Positions 24,600 through 37,777 of a DNA stretch of 64,000 nt are shown one piece after another (within the stretch, counting starts at the first letter, position 1; each line of letters starts with the position of its first letter). The notes below the pieces were generated by a model. It ran no database searches. It was not told the origin of the DNA and saw only the letters and a list, made by a program, of their open reading frames with translations. The stretch is from Straminergon stramineum (lineage: Eukaryota; Streptophyta; Bryopsida; Hypnales; Calliergonaceae), in contig OY987269.1 in NCBI GenBank assembly GCA_963920665.1, positions 9,116,501 to 9,180,500 of the forward strand, in the 5' to 3' direction. Both the position numbers and the translations under genes were made by a program.

Positions 24600-26999
24600 G
24601 GGCACTTCTGCAGGTCAGACATGCTAATTATTTGGGTCTTATTTAGCTGTTGAATTTGTAAAAAATGATGTGTTGCTACCTATATTTTGACACTTAGATG
24701 AGTAGTTAGGCCGGCGTATCAACCAAATGCCGAGCTGCTGACTGAAACAGTTGGGGAAAAGGTTTCGGGTTTTGTAATGAATATCGTTTCTCTCCATTTT
24801 CATCTCATCGTCTCTGAGTTGTTTTTTCATTCATTGTATCCTGCACACACATTGCAGCTAATGTGTATCAGTTTATCCCTAAGTGACCAAATGGCCAAAA
24901 GTGGCTAGTTTTGTAGCCATCCTTAGATGAGTAAGATGAGTTAAGTAGTTAGGCCTATATAGCACTTAAAAATCACTATATTGAGGTATGTTTAAAATAT
25001 TATATAATACTAGTTGAACTTTGGGAATCCATATTCCAAAATAATATTGTTTAGAAAGGGAATAAAGAGATTATTTAAGTAGAAAAAAATCAAAGAGTAG
25101 GTGGAAATCACTTTAGGATGATGAGTGCCATAGGATGATGAGTGCCATTTGGTTTGATTGTAACTTGACAAGTATAGCCAAGAACAATGTAATCATCAAA
25201 TTGTCACCAATGAAATAAAGAATTTTGTTGTCAAGTTAATACATTGTATAACATATTGTTCACTAATAAATAATATTTATACTTGCAATACCTCACAATG
25301 CCAATACTTTGCTTCATTTTAGAGTTGGACCATAAGTTCTTACAAATATTAGATGGTTGAAATGGATATTTTTCATAGGGACAAAAGCCATTGATTAGGA
25401 TTTAAGCAATTTGTAAGGAAAAGAGATTGAATTCCAGAGTATTTTGGACCAATAACAAGACAATACCAATTTAAAATTATAGGAAAAATAATTCATTTAA
25501 TATGGTACAATACTTTCATTAAAAGTGCACATTGTTGGGTAGAAAGAATTTTTTAGCTTGCAACTAGAATCAACCAAGGATATTAGGGGATAAAATAGTA
25601 GAAGTAGTAAGATGTACCATTTCAAAGAAAATAATTGCATTGTTTAATATATGAAACCTCATATGAAACAATATACCATATGAAGTGTAGACACCCTTGT
25701 GCATGTATATATATGCAACTTCATATGCAATATGTATAAGTGTTAAATATATATATATAAGTCAAGGGTATCCATATTCATATATACCATATATCATATT
25801 GTACATGTCATATGCAATATTAGAAATTGTTATAGATTTCTAGAAAATATAATCAACATTAAAACTCTAAATCAATTACGTTTTAACTTTTTAGAAAACT
25901 AACATAATATTTTACAAACTCTCTAAATTTCAAATCCAAAGGAATTGTTCTTATTCTGTAGCATTTTTAAGTTGATACTTTCAAATTTGACAACAATTGT
26001 ACACTTCTCCACTTTGGAACATGTTAGTCTCATAAAAGCTTCAAATGTGTTAGAACTTGCCATATTTTCTTAGAGAAATAGTTTTATAATTCCCATTCAC
26101 CCAAAATCTTTAGAAACTAGAAACTCCATTCTTTGGTGACTTTTCCAAAGAAGAAGATGCTTAATCCATGGATCACCCTTAATAGTTTGGCCATTTCTTG
26201 CTATTTACTCTTGATGTGAATTTTAGCCATAAAAAGTGTATTTTAAAAAATTTGAGTTCAATTTCTAAAATGATGCTCATCATGTACAATTTCTACTCTA
26301 AATTGAAAAATTTGAAAAATTTGTAATTTTCAATATTTTATAGCAATATGAACTTTGTGCCTAAAACCATGGTTTGTTAATTTTCTAATATAAAAATGTC
26401 ATGGGAACTTTGGTTTACACCATAATGTTATAGAGTTAACTATAATGTATATATCATTGTAAGAAATTTAGATTTTTTGAGTATATTTTATACCCCCTCT
26501 CTTTATGAAAAAGACCCATGTTTCCTTAAATTTGTATTTTACAAACGAAACCTAGATCTTTTCTAGAATAGATGTAGTATTTTGATCTTAATTTTCTTCA
26601 ATTATTACTTAAAAATTTCACAATAATTTCTATTTTTTTGTAATGTGGATTTTGCTTACTCAACAAAACCCCAAAAAATATAGTATAGGGGGGGAGGTAA
26701 TCCATAAGGAAAGGTCAATAAGTCTAACGTTTGTGTGACTAGGGTCACTCGTTTTTGTATTTTGGATATTTATCTACGTATTTTTAGGTTTGGTTCAAGA
26801 AATAACCCAAAGAAATACTTCAATGTCAATTTTCTCAATCCTGATACCAATGCTATAGTATAGACACAATTCTGTCTAGTGTGTGGCTCATGTCAAATAT
26901 CTTGGTCAATTTGCCAGGTATGGTCAATTTGCTTATGCATACTCTAGCCACTTAATATATTTTTAAAATACAAGTAAACTTTGAGATACAATTCCTTAC
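24600..26999. other. AT-rich gene-free DNA
   Basis: Downstream of the BTB gene the sequence becomes AT-rich with no coding frame above 65 residues. I see short direct repeats (GATGATGAGTGCCAT twice near 25117 and 25134) and short AT dinucleotide runs near 25710-25760. Confidence 0.5.
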
Positions 27000-29900
27000 T
27001 TAGTACATTCCTCTTTTTTTTCTCTCATGTTTTTTTTCATATTGTATTTACTAGCCTAATTGCCAATTTATTATGCTCAAATCAAATCTACATGTTCTAT
27101 CAAATTATTTTCTCCTTATACAAAGCATAAGGGAAATGAAACTTCCCTAGTCAATTGGAATTTAATCTTCAAGCTTTTTTCCTTTAGCTTTAGCTTTTCC
27201 AACGGGCAATTTTATCTTTACTTTGATTTGCTTGTTTGTTGGGTCAAATAGGCACCAAGACTAACATTAACCAAGGACATGGCCTAATTGACCTATGACT
27301 GTGCTATATGTTCAATTACAATGATTAAGTTGACTTGCCACCAAACCTTATCTATAATGTCTATTTGACCAATAATAATTGGCTTTACAATGAGACTTGT
27401 CTCCTAACAACAAAGCAACTTTCTACAACCTTGGATTTTGTATGAATGATTTGGATTCTATTTGCAACTTCTAGTTGTGAAATTCAAATGTAAATCTAAT
27501 AGACTTGTCTTAACTTATAGCTTAATGCGGTCAAATATCTTTTCCTTATTGCTTCTATTGCAATTGGATTTAATTGGATTAAATGACTCAATCTCTTGTG
27601 ATTTGAATGTTCATTTGAGTTGTCAATTGGACTAGTAATACCAGATTGGAGATACACAACAATTAGACTTTGGTTAATTTAACAAGTGACACATATTCAC
27701 CAATTACAACATTTTCACATATATGACAAGTTATCACATTTGCAACACTAACACTGCATTCATTTAATTTCATACAACCACAATACTTCATTCCACATAC
27801 ACGGTCAACTAGACATACTTTCTCCTAACACATATATGCAGTCCAATATATGATTTGACATTCACAGCATCACAAGCAAACCAAATTTGGTGACCTCTTT
27901 TTTCAAGTCTACTCTCAATTAGTTAACTAGTGAACAATTTAATACATGGTCCAATTGACTTAATACAATACTATACTTCCACAGTGATAGAATGCATCAA
28001 TTAGACTTGAACATATTAATTTCCAAACTGTTTTCTTCATTTAAAATCTAACTACTAGATTTATGCACAAACATGCAAGTGGATAGACATACATCAGGGT
28101 GATTTCAAGAAACACCTGTCCTATTTGTTGCGTTTTCAATAGTACTCATGATTTTTTCAGGAGTACTTTAAAATTAGAAAAATAATTTTTAAAAAATATA
28201 AAAAATATGAATAATGTATATACCTTTAAGATGAAGGTACCCATGGAAGGAATTGCATAGAAAAATTCTCTAAGTAGGAGAATTAGAAAAGTGCCAAATC
28301 TCAAGAAAATACATATCTTGATGTTTTAATTAGTGAAAAATAGTAAAAATTTAAAAATACACAAAATAAAAACCGTCCATTTGTAACAACTCTATGGAGA
28401 TGGCCATTCACCAAAAGAACCACCAAAATAACATTTTATTTGTTTCAAAATGCAAGCAAAAAGAAGCTCACTTTGTAGACTTCCACACCACATAAAATTA
28501 CATATTTTAAAAATTACTTCTGCCATTAGCTATAAGTCTACTAGAAGACCATCTCTTCAAAATTTCAGCTCAAAATTCGTTTATTTGGGTTCTAAATAGT
28601 ACTAAAAACCTCTAAATTGACAAGTGTGACATTAAATCGGGCTCTATTTTTGGATAGTATATTATTTTTGAAAATTACAAAAAAATTAGGCAAGGTCTAT
28701 AATAGTTATGAGTACCTTCCCTATAAATCTCAAGTCATTTGGAGTCAAAACACAAAATTTATGACCAAAAATCATATCAATATGGAATGTGTGACACAAA
28801 ATAGGACAGGTGTTTCTTGCAATCACCCATCAAATAGACATAACCAACTCATGAGTTAGCGGTGACTCAATCAATTTGACTTATCTTATACCATATCAAA
28901 TTCACAATTCAATACATTAACACATCTTCACATAAATGGAAGAACCAAAGCAATTTGATTCTTATATATCAATTTGCAAATTCAACTTACTATGTTTTTC
29001 GAATGTCCCCTTCACAGTTAATTGTTGCAAATGATCCAACTTAGCACCAAGTCAAATTGTCTCATCTGGGATGTTTACTTAAGAAAACCAAATCTCTCTG
29101 ATACAGTTTCATGAACTAAATTCTTCCAGTTCATAACTAACTCCCAACCATCTCTTACAATTTGACAATTTCATTTATCAATTATTCCGTAATCAAATCA
29201 AACTTGAATTAGCAATTAGCTATGTGAGTAACTAGACTTGGTCTGTCAATTTGACAACAACACTTACTCTTGTATTTTCAAAAGCAAACAACAGCTAGTC
29301 TTGGAATCTTATCTGAATCCCGTCAGGACGCTTATCTACTCAGCCATGTCGACTTGACCACCAGTAGGCTTACAGTAATCCGATTGCATTTGCATCCATT
29401 AGATTCAAGAATTTTAATTTATGACTTATCCACTTACTAAATCCTCATACACCAACCTCCAGACCTTACATCTAATTGACATGGCTTCAAGTACAAAGAC
29501 TAATCAGGTCCATTAGAGAAAGTTTGGACTCTCTATAGGGTTGCTAGGAAGTGTCGATAGGGACCTCATTGTATTACATTTATTTTGCTTGAAGAATTTT
29601 TTCCCTATTTCTGCACTTCGTCACTTCCAAATGTCAGAGCATTCACTGTGAAGTACTATTAGTTAGGGTGGTGACAAGTGTTGTTTTGATATTTGAAAGC
29701 ACCCCCGAAGCACCTCCCTCTAACAATTGTGGAATAAAAAACTGAAATATACTTTTGGAACTCCCGATATTCACACAAGGTGAATCTTTGTTTTGTCAAA
29801 AAATTCCCTCTCCCGAGAAGCTTCAATAGGCTCCAGAAATAGACTAGTTTGTCAAACCTTGGCAACCCTCCGGAGAGTCCAAACTTTCTCTAATGCCTAC

Positions 29901-30480
29901 TACTTGTATCAAATTGACTATGAATCAAAACTCAATTTCAATCAACAATCCACTCGACAACATCATAGCTTCACCTTCCAAACTCAATTCACCAGCAGCT
30001 ACTTGACTTCAACAATTTGATTACAATAATTCACACACAATTAGACCAATATAGATATTGTAGTCTCAGTTTTCAAACGAGTTTAGATGGAATTAATCCA
30101 GTCGATTGGACAAGCAATTGCTCACTCAATTTCAACTTCAACACACAATCCATTAGACCACAACTTTACACAATTCTTCAAGATGCTACACACAACAATT
30201 TGTTGTACACCCGCTTGGTGCACAGACTCGCATAATATGGTCAATTTGACCAACAATACTTCCAGTGTACTCATGGAATCAATTAGACAAATTAAAGTTG
30301 CAATTATGTTTCACAATTTGAGCATGCAAGCACAATGAGTCATACAACTTGTATGGACTGGAAAACTAAGCAAATGGACCTTTAGACTTATAGTCCCAAA
30401 ACTTGGTGAAGACAACTCTTCACCAAAGGCTATTAGGGCTACTGGACTCTCTTCGTATCATGTCTAATTGACTCTCTCTA
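27000..30480. repeat. Region enriched in CAATT(A/T)GAC-type words
   Basis: Variants of TCAATTGAC, CAATTAGAC and CAATTTGAC, on both strands, recur every 50-150 bp. Examples are near 27285, 27605, 27650, 27945, 28000, 28873, 29160, 29470, 30040, 30240, 30275 and 30465. There is no fixed period and no coding frame. It may be an old, heavily diverged array or a compositional oddity. Confidence 0.4.
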
Positions 30481-31199
30481 AACCTCGAATTCCAACGATT
30501 CTACTCTTAAGTAATATTCACAAGGGTATTGGACTTACAAATGGAAATGAGTCATTCTATTTACTCTTTTTACACTACAAGAGTCAAATGGATAGAAAAA
30601 TAAAAACTTTAAGGTACAACATTTTTCTAGAAAAAAATGGAAATGTTATGACTTGTAGTAGACATATGAATTCTTTCATCTCTAAAAAATAAATGTAAAA
30701 TTTTTCATTCATATCTAGTTTAAAATGATAACATAAAAAATAGTGGATAGTAAAGCTTAAAATCAGTGGTCATGGCCCAATCTTTATAGGATTAAGGGAG
30801 ATTTGGGAGGTCGTACACAATGGATGGCATTCAAGTGCTTACATGTCTTTAGATTAAATTCATTATATTGTACATCCTATATGAAAACCATCTAAAACTA
30901 ATACTATCTATCTGCTAAATACAATTAACCCTATAAGACCGCTATAGACATTAAGTGTTTGAAGGATGACAAAGAAGCCCTTCATATTACATAGAAATAC
31001 AACAATTCATCTTTGGAATTTTGTGTAAAAACAAGGGCTTGTACAATAGTTTGACCTCCAATGAGTTTCTTTATTTTATTTAAGTAGATGATTTACAAAC
31101 CCCCAAAGGATGAATTCCACGGTGATCATCTCATCTTCACAAGTTAGTTAACAGTGTGGACCGCTTGGTTTACTCTTTGGATAGTTTGATGAAGGAAGT

Positions 31200-31760
31200 T
31201 TAACCCCTAAATGTCCAAGGCCTTTTCTGAGCTTCTAAGAATTTGCTCTAAATTGAACAAAAAGACAACATTTTGATAAGTTGTATCAATTCCTTTGGAA
31301 TTCTAACCGTACAAAATCAAGCCAGACATGTTAGAAATCACATTGGGAAAGAAAACACATCAATATCATTTATGGATTGAAAGATTATAATGTTGATCAT
31401 GAGGGTGTTAAAACTGCAAAAAATGATTTGAAGTCTTTTAAATGAATCCTCTTTTTACAAATCAAATCTAAAAAGTTGGTCACCAAAAAATATGAGATTA
31501 GAGGACCTAACATGCATAACCAATTTATGGCTTGGCAATAAGATAAACCTACCTATGACAGGCAAAATGAGTGGTTTGAATTGTTGCGATTAGCAAAATG
31601 ATTCAGATTTTTTTTCCATACATAGACAGATGTGAGAATTCAAGGAAGCAGTTGAAAATTTATTTTTTCGACAAAGTCAAAAAATTTTATGAATTTTTGA
31701 AGTGTACAACCCAATTGGCCCAACACAGTTTGTAGACTACCTCAAATCAATAGAAAGGGT
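31200..31760. mobile_element. Single end of the TTAA-flanked CCCCTAAA family
   Basis: TTAA at 31200-31203 is followed by CCCCTAAATGTCCAAGG. The next roughly 330 bp matches the reverse complement of sequence ending at 41474, and the start also matches 60361 onward. The opposite end is not visible, so it is truncated or its other end is too diverged. The 3' limit given is approximate. Confidence 0.6.
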
Positions 31761-32029
31761 TTCTATTATGGTCATCTTACCACTTAAAGCAGTCACAATA
31801 TTTTCTAACATGGCTACAACATTTCCTAACATGGCCATGACATGAAAGAATAAAAAAATAACTTTTTATGACCAATTTACACTTGAATGGTGTAAGTGCC
31901 TTATGACAGTCACTAATAACTCCATGACCATCTTTGAAGACAAGATTATGGCCACAAATCAGCCTAACCCTAGACCACCTAAGGGGACAGATTCTAGCCA
32001 TTCAAAATTAAAAAAGGGCATGTTCGCAT

Positions 32030-32560
32030 GCTTAGAAAACAGTAATTGCTGGGACGAAATGTGGGGTACGTTCCTCACTAAATTTATAGTGTGATTGCGT
32101 CCTTGCTGGTGCCATCGCAATGTGGCAATGTTCGAGATGGATGTCAAATGTAGCCAGAGTAGAATGTAGGACTTGGCAGTTGCCTTGAATGTCCCAAATA
32201 TGACCGGGAAGAGCCGGTGGGAGACCGTTGGCCACGGATCCACTTGACGATGCGGGGACAAAATTGTTGTAGCAAGGGTTACAACTCCTCATACACACCC
32301 ATAGTCCGACTTCAATCTAAGGCAACCACCTTGTTCCCTTCAGTCTGAACCTTATGACGTTGCTCTTGTTTCTAGCAGATCATAGGACAAAGACAGTGCT
32401 TCTCCTATAGGACTTATTAGCCAATTTTGATTTTGTCTGACCATCAAGGGATTCAGTTTTCACTCGCTACGGATTATGATTCTAGGCAGTGCTTGAGCCA
32501 TCGTAAGCTCCCTTGCTTTCACGACTAAATCCAATTTTTGACACCCTCTTTTTATATTCT
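32030..32560 (-). other. Moderately GC-rich patch, possible decayed gene piece
   Basis: GC rises here, and two overlapping minus-strand frames (31959-32261 and 32032-32298) of about 90-100 residues appear, one containing NNFVPASSSGSVANGLPPAL. I could not assign a family or find splice sites. It may be a decayed gene like its neighbours at 35.5, 43.7 and 48 kb, or chance. Confidence 0.2.
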
Positions 32561-33883
32561 GTTTTCTGTATGCATAATTTCATCAGTTGTTGTTGTCTTT
32601 GTTCATTCCTGAGCTTGAATGATGATAGTATGAAATTTGTGGTGGAGATCGTGGTCTCAGTAATTAATTGTGTGAAAAGTTAGCTTTTTTTTGGTCCCTC
32701 CCCTACATCATGGGAGCAGTCTGTGTCAACCAGCATTAGACTGTGACCACCTTCCAAGTTGTTCCGGTCACTTATGAGTAGGCCAGACTAGCTGCTCACC
32801 TTCCATTTCTTCTCGTTCGCTCGTATTGAAATCTTTCTTGCCAATATTTGAGCTAGGGTATTGCATTAGATACTTGGTGAATCCACAATGCGCTTGTCCC
32901 TCGACAAAGTTTTTGTCGACCACAATTACTTGAAATTGTGCAGTGATACCCCAAAAACAACTTCGAACTACAACAGTTCGACCTTCATCAATTGCTAAAA
33001 TTTGCAGATCTGATTGTTCAATTCGGACACTTCCTTTGGATCTCGCATCGTCCCTACCTTAATGCTCATAGCTAGTGGTGGATTTGTGAAATTGTAAGCA
33101 AATCGCTGATTGAAGACGGATTATTAGCTCTATTGTTGTGGAGCGTGTGCCTAATGCAAATGAAGGCTGGGCGGTCTAATGCTAATGAAGTCCTAATCTC
33201 ATTTATCAAAAAAAATCTACCATGGATTGGTGTAAGACTCTAATGGGTGGTTTTTTAGATGACTGCATTAGGCAATTTGCTTGTCATGGGCTGGTTTACC
33301 TTATCTACTCTACAATTTTTTACGGCCCCCGTTAGAGAAAGGTGATGCTTCCCTAACGGGGGAACCTTGGCACTGCGCTTGGGAATGAGTGGTCAAGAAC
33401 GTTGGCCATGAAGTGATTAGGGTTTGTTTGGCAATGGTGAAACTTGGGTTATGATTTGGGGTGGCATCTTATTGGCGTCCTCTCCTCGTGTGGGGTTAGC
33501 TTCTTTGCATCCTTCTCTGAAATCGATTGCTTGGTGTTGTGCGTTTTTGTTTTTTTGTGCAGCAGGTTGATTTCATGCATTGTGCATGTAGATTAAATGC
33601 TCTATGTGAATTCACTCCTTTACTCTGGCAATTTGAATTGTGGGAGTGACATGAGTTGTTGTGTTCTCCAATGATGGTTGATTTAGTTTTCTAATTACTT
33701 GTCTTTCGCTAGATTTTGACCAATTTTGTTGCATCAGTTGAAGGATTGGAATCTAGGCAAGCATTGGACCGCTTTTTTCCAAGGTTTTGTATTACAGTTG
33801 CAAGAGCATCAAGTGATTAGGGTTGTAATGCATTTGTGAATTTTTCAAGAAGAGACCACTTTTGGGAAGCAGAAGAAAGAGAA
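32561..33883. other. Gene-free DNA
   Basis: Mixed-composition sequence without a coding frame or repeat that I can recognise, up to the Harbinger-like MITE at 33887. Confidence 0.4.
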
Positions 33884-33886
33884 TGA

Positions 33887-34627
33887 GGGCCTCTTCACAC
33901 TATGGCCGTCCAAGTCGAGAGGCCGTGGGATTGAGTGGCCAAACTTTGGTGAGAGTCCAAGGAAATGAGCAATAAATAGGCCAAAAAAACTAGGAATTGG
34001 AGCCTTCGGCCGGCCATAGTGTGAAGCCTCCAAAGGCCAAAGTCCAAAGTCCAAGCCCAAAGTCTAAACCTATTCCATTTTTTCGACTTCTAATCCATCC
34101 AATTTCTGAAATTTTCAATAAATTGTCACCCGTGTGACAATTTTTTCAAGCAAAAGGTTAAAAAACATGAGAAAGGAGTCAAAAATGGCCTTGGAAAAAT
34201 AATTACAGCACATGCTCTCATCATTAAACAAGGAATATGAAGGATATAAATGGAATAAAAAGGTGGCATTAAACAAATGAACAAATGAACAAATAAACAA
34301 ATAAACAAATAAACAAACAAGGGAGGGCATCCTACCTATTTCTACAAAAACAATCCAATCTAATGGTTGAGATTTTGTCAGATTCTGAAAAAAACTTGAC
34401 GGACTCTTGATTAGAGTTTGGGTCAGCCAAAAATGGAGACCCAAACTCTAATCGAGAGTCCATCGCCATGTAGGCATTTGGTTGCCATGTAGGCAAACAA
34501 GTGGGCGACGGACTTTGGATTGTGCCTCCTTGTGTGAAGGCTCAAGAGGCCGAACTCTTGGGTTTCTGCAATCTCATTGGCTAAAATCGATAGACTCTCG
34601 ACCTTGTGCTGTAGTGTGAAGTGGCCT
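33887..34627 (+). mobile_element. PIF/Harbinger-like MITE, copy A (741 bp)
   Basis: The left end reads GGGCCTCTTCACACTATGGC and the right end is its diverged inverse (ending GTGTGAAGTGGCCT). The 3-bp direct repeat TGA flanks both sides (33884-33886 and 34628-34630). An internal hairpin at about 34401-34460 is built from GATTAGAGTTTGGGTC and its inverse. The whole element matches copy B at 49334-49907 in reverse orientation. Relative to copy B it carries about 167 bp more in the middle, including an (AAACAAAT)-type microsatellite near 34275-34320. Confidence 0.88.
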
Positions 34628-35492
34628 TGAGGCTTCTTGGAAGTAGCAGGTACGGGTTTCCCATTCAACTTGGTGCTTTTTAGTTTCTTGTTTTGCTTTT
34701 GCAAGTTGGTTGGTTGACCGCATAGGTTGCGGTGTGGGAGAAGGAATTAAGGGGTTGGCTTGTTTTGGTATGTAGAAAGCTTGGGAGGCAGCACAAGCTC
34801 TAGTGAAAAACTTGATGATGATGGGGTTTAGGATGTGAATGGCTGGGAGCACTATTCATGTGTTCAATATTGGCATAACGTTCACAAGTTAGCTCTCATT
34901 AGAGCATTGGAAAAAGTATATTCTTCGACACAATATTGAATGGTATTTGCTTCCACACGTAGCTTTGGTTCCCAAACCATTCAAGGAAGCAACATTAAAA
35001 ACATTGTAGTTGTGAATAAAGAAATGCATTAGCTAATCACCGAGCAGAACTTGCCCTATAGCTTTGGACACATAATTGATTGAAAGTCAAGTTGCAAAGT
35101 GTATGAGCTCACTAGGAACACCAAAGTCCCAAAATGAGTTGCATATGCCACATTAACTCATCATGGGAGAAATGCCTAACCAACATGAACCTAAGTCATC
35201 TGTGACATCAATCTTTGCGCAGATAACAATACGATAAATAATCTTTGACTATTCTATCTGAATATACAATCACTCTCGAATGATTGCAATACCTTTGCCT
35301 CCTGACTTGACAAATCAAAAGTCACATCTGTACACAGAACTATCAATTTGTTTTCATTTTGCTTGTTTAAAGAAAACGATCTCCGACCATTTCTATGAAA
35401 AGTATAGAGGATTAGAAATAACCTTGGGACAAATTATGCAAATCAAACCCTGTGCCCTTGTTAAATGATGATACATCAGGCTTGGTATCAGC

Positions 35493-36366
35493 CTAAGAGT
35501 GTAGTAGTGTAGATGAGGTTGCATCTTGCTGGTCAAAATTGACAGTCCTTTGATCAGGGACACCATTCCCTCCATTAGAACTTCCACCATTTGTATCACA
35601 ATAGCTCCTAATTCATCTTGCATTTGATCACCCTCTTGCCTTGTATGCTTTTCCCTTGGTGATTCCACATTCATATTTGCTTCTACTTTACCATCTTTTG
35701 GCACGACTTGCATATGAGGTCCCCATTACAAAAAACTACATAAATAAATACATGAATCTTGTTGAAAAGGTGTCACCAAAGCAGCAAATTAAGTGAAGAT
35801 TTGGTACCAATGGTTGTTCCCTTTTGACTCAAGCCTTGTGATTTTGGAACCAATCATATATATTTGTCTCCAATATTGCACCATGTTGGCACAGCTCAGC
35901 AATTATTTGGTTAATGCGTTGCTTGTTAGCAGTACCACTGCCTTGTTCAAACAACTTCTCCAATATTTGCAATTGATGTTGACTTGGTGTCCATTGCTGC
36001 CTCGCTATTGACTTATGAGTAGGTGTTCCAGTCATTTGCTCCATAGACGCAATCTGACCACCTGCTAAAATACCTGGGGGCACACATAGGGGCTTTTAGT
36101 ATACAAACTAAATCACCGGAAAGTCTTGCGAAGTCTTCAATGGTCTCAGTCAACATTTTCAAATGCTATTATACAAATACTGAACAATTGTAAGCAATAA
36201 ATTATGACTAGGTGTGGAGGCAGGACTGCAATAGACTAGAAAGAGCCCAAGGAAGAGTTGATTGCTATGAAACACTCACTTTATGCATTTCAACAAGTTG
36301 TTGGCAGATTGTTGCATACACTGAAATTTGCTGGCGTAGTGTTTCCAGTTGCTCCTCTGTCATCAC
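35493..36366 (-). pseudogene. WOX13-clade homeobox pseudogene
   Basis: Exon 36366-36280 encodes [13 protein letters not shown]...[10 protein letters not shown], the N-terminal signature of WOX13-clade proteins, and ends at a good donor. The next exon starts near 36092 and carries most of the homeodomain: RQQWTPSQHQLQILEKLF, then ELCQHG and YDWFQNHKA. At 35829-35831 a TGA replaces the arginine expected in helix 3 (NRKAR-VKRK in intact relatives), and the preceding residue reads H for R. Both changes are CpG transitions. A third piece (35713-35493) has the acidic VESPREKHTR tail, then needs a frame change to reach a Gly/Asn-rich end. Retained introns show it is not a retrocopy. No first coding exon was found. 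WOX proteins are plant homeodomain regulators of cell fate; this copy should not make one. Confidence 0.85.
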
Positions 36367-37777
36367 CTAGCCAACATTTGATTATTTATTAAGAGAATAA
36401 AAAAACATATTTGTTGAAGAGACAACATAATTCTTATATAAATAGTTGGTTTTTGATTTTGAATCATAGGATTGTAGTCGTAAGCTATTGTAGAGCTCAT
36501 TCAATTTCTCCTGAGAGGATAGTAATTAAGGGAATGTCATCTACTTACTTAATAAGTGGGTCAATGGATACCACCTCCCATCTCTATTTTCATTACCTCC
36601 CATATTTGTATATTCATTGCCCCCTGTATCTATTTTTTTTCTAAACATGCTAGATAGCAATCAATATGGGACTTACAACTGTATCTAACATCCATATGTC
36701 TAAATGTTATACCTTATCAATTTTTTGTTTAACACATCTATATTCTATATATCTCTAGATTCATCTCTAGATTCTATTTATTCTTTATGTGTAGTTAAAC
36801 TTTGTTGTCTTCTTCTTCAATGTCACTTGCAAGCCCGATTCCAACATACCTATTTTGAAACCTAGTTGGAGTTTGGATTTAAAAGAATAAGTTTAAATAA
36901 AGGAATGAGGCATGCATTTCTTTGCAAATTGAACAAAAGACTCAATGAAGTTGAAGTACAAAACTTTGGCCTCTGTATATAGAGATTTTCACTTTGGATG
37001 TTTGTCTAAGAAGAGAAGTATTAATCGCCCATAAAACCATAAAATATGATGAACTTATAGAATGGTGGATTCATTAAATGAGACTTGTTCACTAGCTTCA
37101 TGCACTATGAAGTCATTTTTTTCTGTTTTCTTGCTATAAACAACCATGTTGACAAGCACCTAAAATAAACCATAGTCTTTTAATCCCAAAATGTTCGAAT
37201 TCACCTCCAGAATTGACAATTTCAAAAAAATCATTGTAAAGTGTTAAACAGAAGCACACTATCGAAGTAGTATACAAATAAAATTTGTAGATTGAGAATT
37301 GTAGATTTCATCTGTATAAATGTATAATTAGATTCACCAATGCTATCACTAATATATTTTTTTCTAAATTTTGAAAGAAAAATTTCAAAATTCCTTCTAA
37401 AGTTGATTACAAGAGGAATAATATCATTTTTTGAGTAAAAAATTGTTGGAATGAATTTGAAATGAGGTTCTCTTCACATGGTGATTTTTTGAAATTTTTG
37501 TGTTTTTAAAATCTATGACCTCATTTCGGCAAATTTAGTTTTGAACTAGAGTCAATGCCATTTTGGCTTGGTCAAACACTTGACATACTTGCACATTGGT
37601 AATTTTAGAAAAATATGTACTCTAGTAACACCAAATTCAACCCTCAGATAGGACAACAACTTGATAAAGTATCTCTACAAATGAAAATAACTTTCATCTA
37701 AATAGTTAGGAAGATGAAACTTCAATTTCAATATGTTCATTGTCCAAAAACTGGACATGGAAGCACTTAGGGGTTAA
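36367..37777. mobile_element. AT-rich DNA ending in a single CCCCTAAA-family terminus
   Basis: Most of this is AT-rich DNA without genes. At its right edge, CACTTAGGGG followed by TTAA (37774-37777) is the inward-facing end of the TTAA family. I could not find the partner end to its left. Confidence 0.4.

Noticed and set aside
31504..31760. Possible retrotransposon-like coding remnant
   Set aside because: No gag, protease, reverse transcriptase or integrase motif can be read in any frame.
34115..34444. Minus-strand frame of 109 residues, hydrophobic and Phe/Leu-rich
   Set aside because: It lies inside the Harbinger-like MITE and is encoded by its AAACAAAT microsatellite and flanks.
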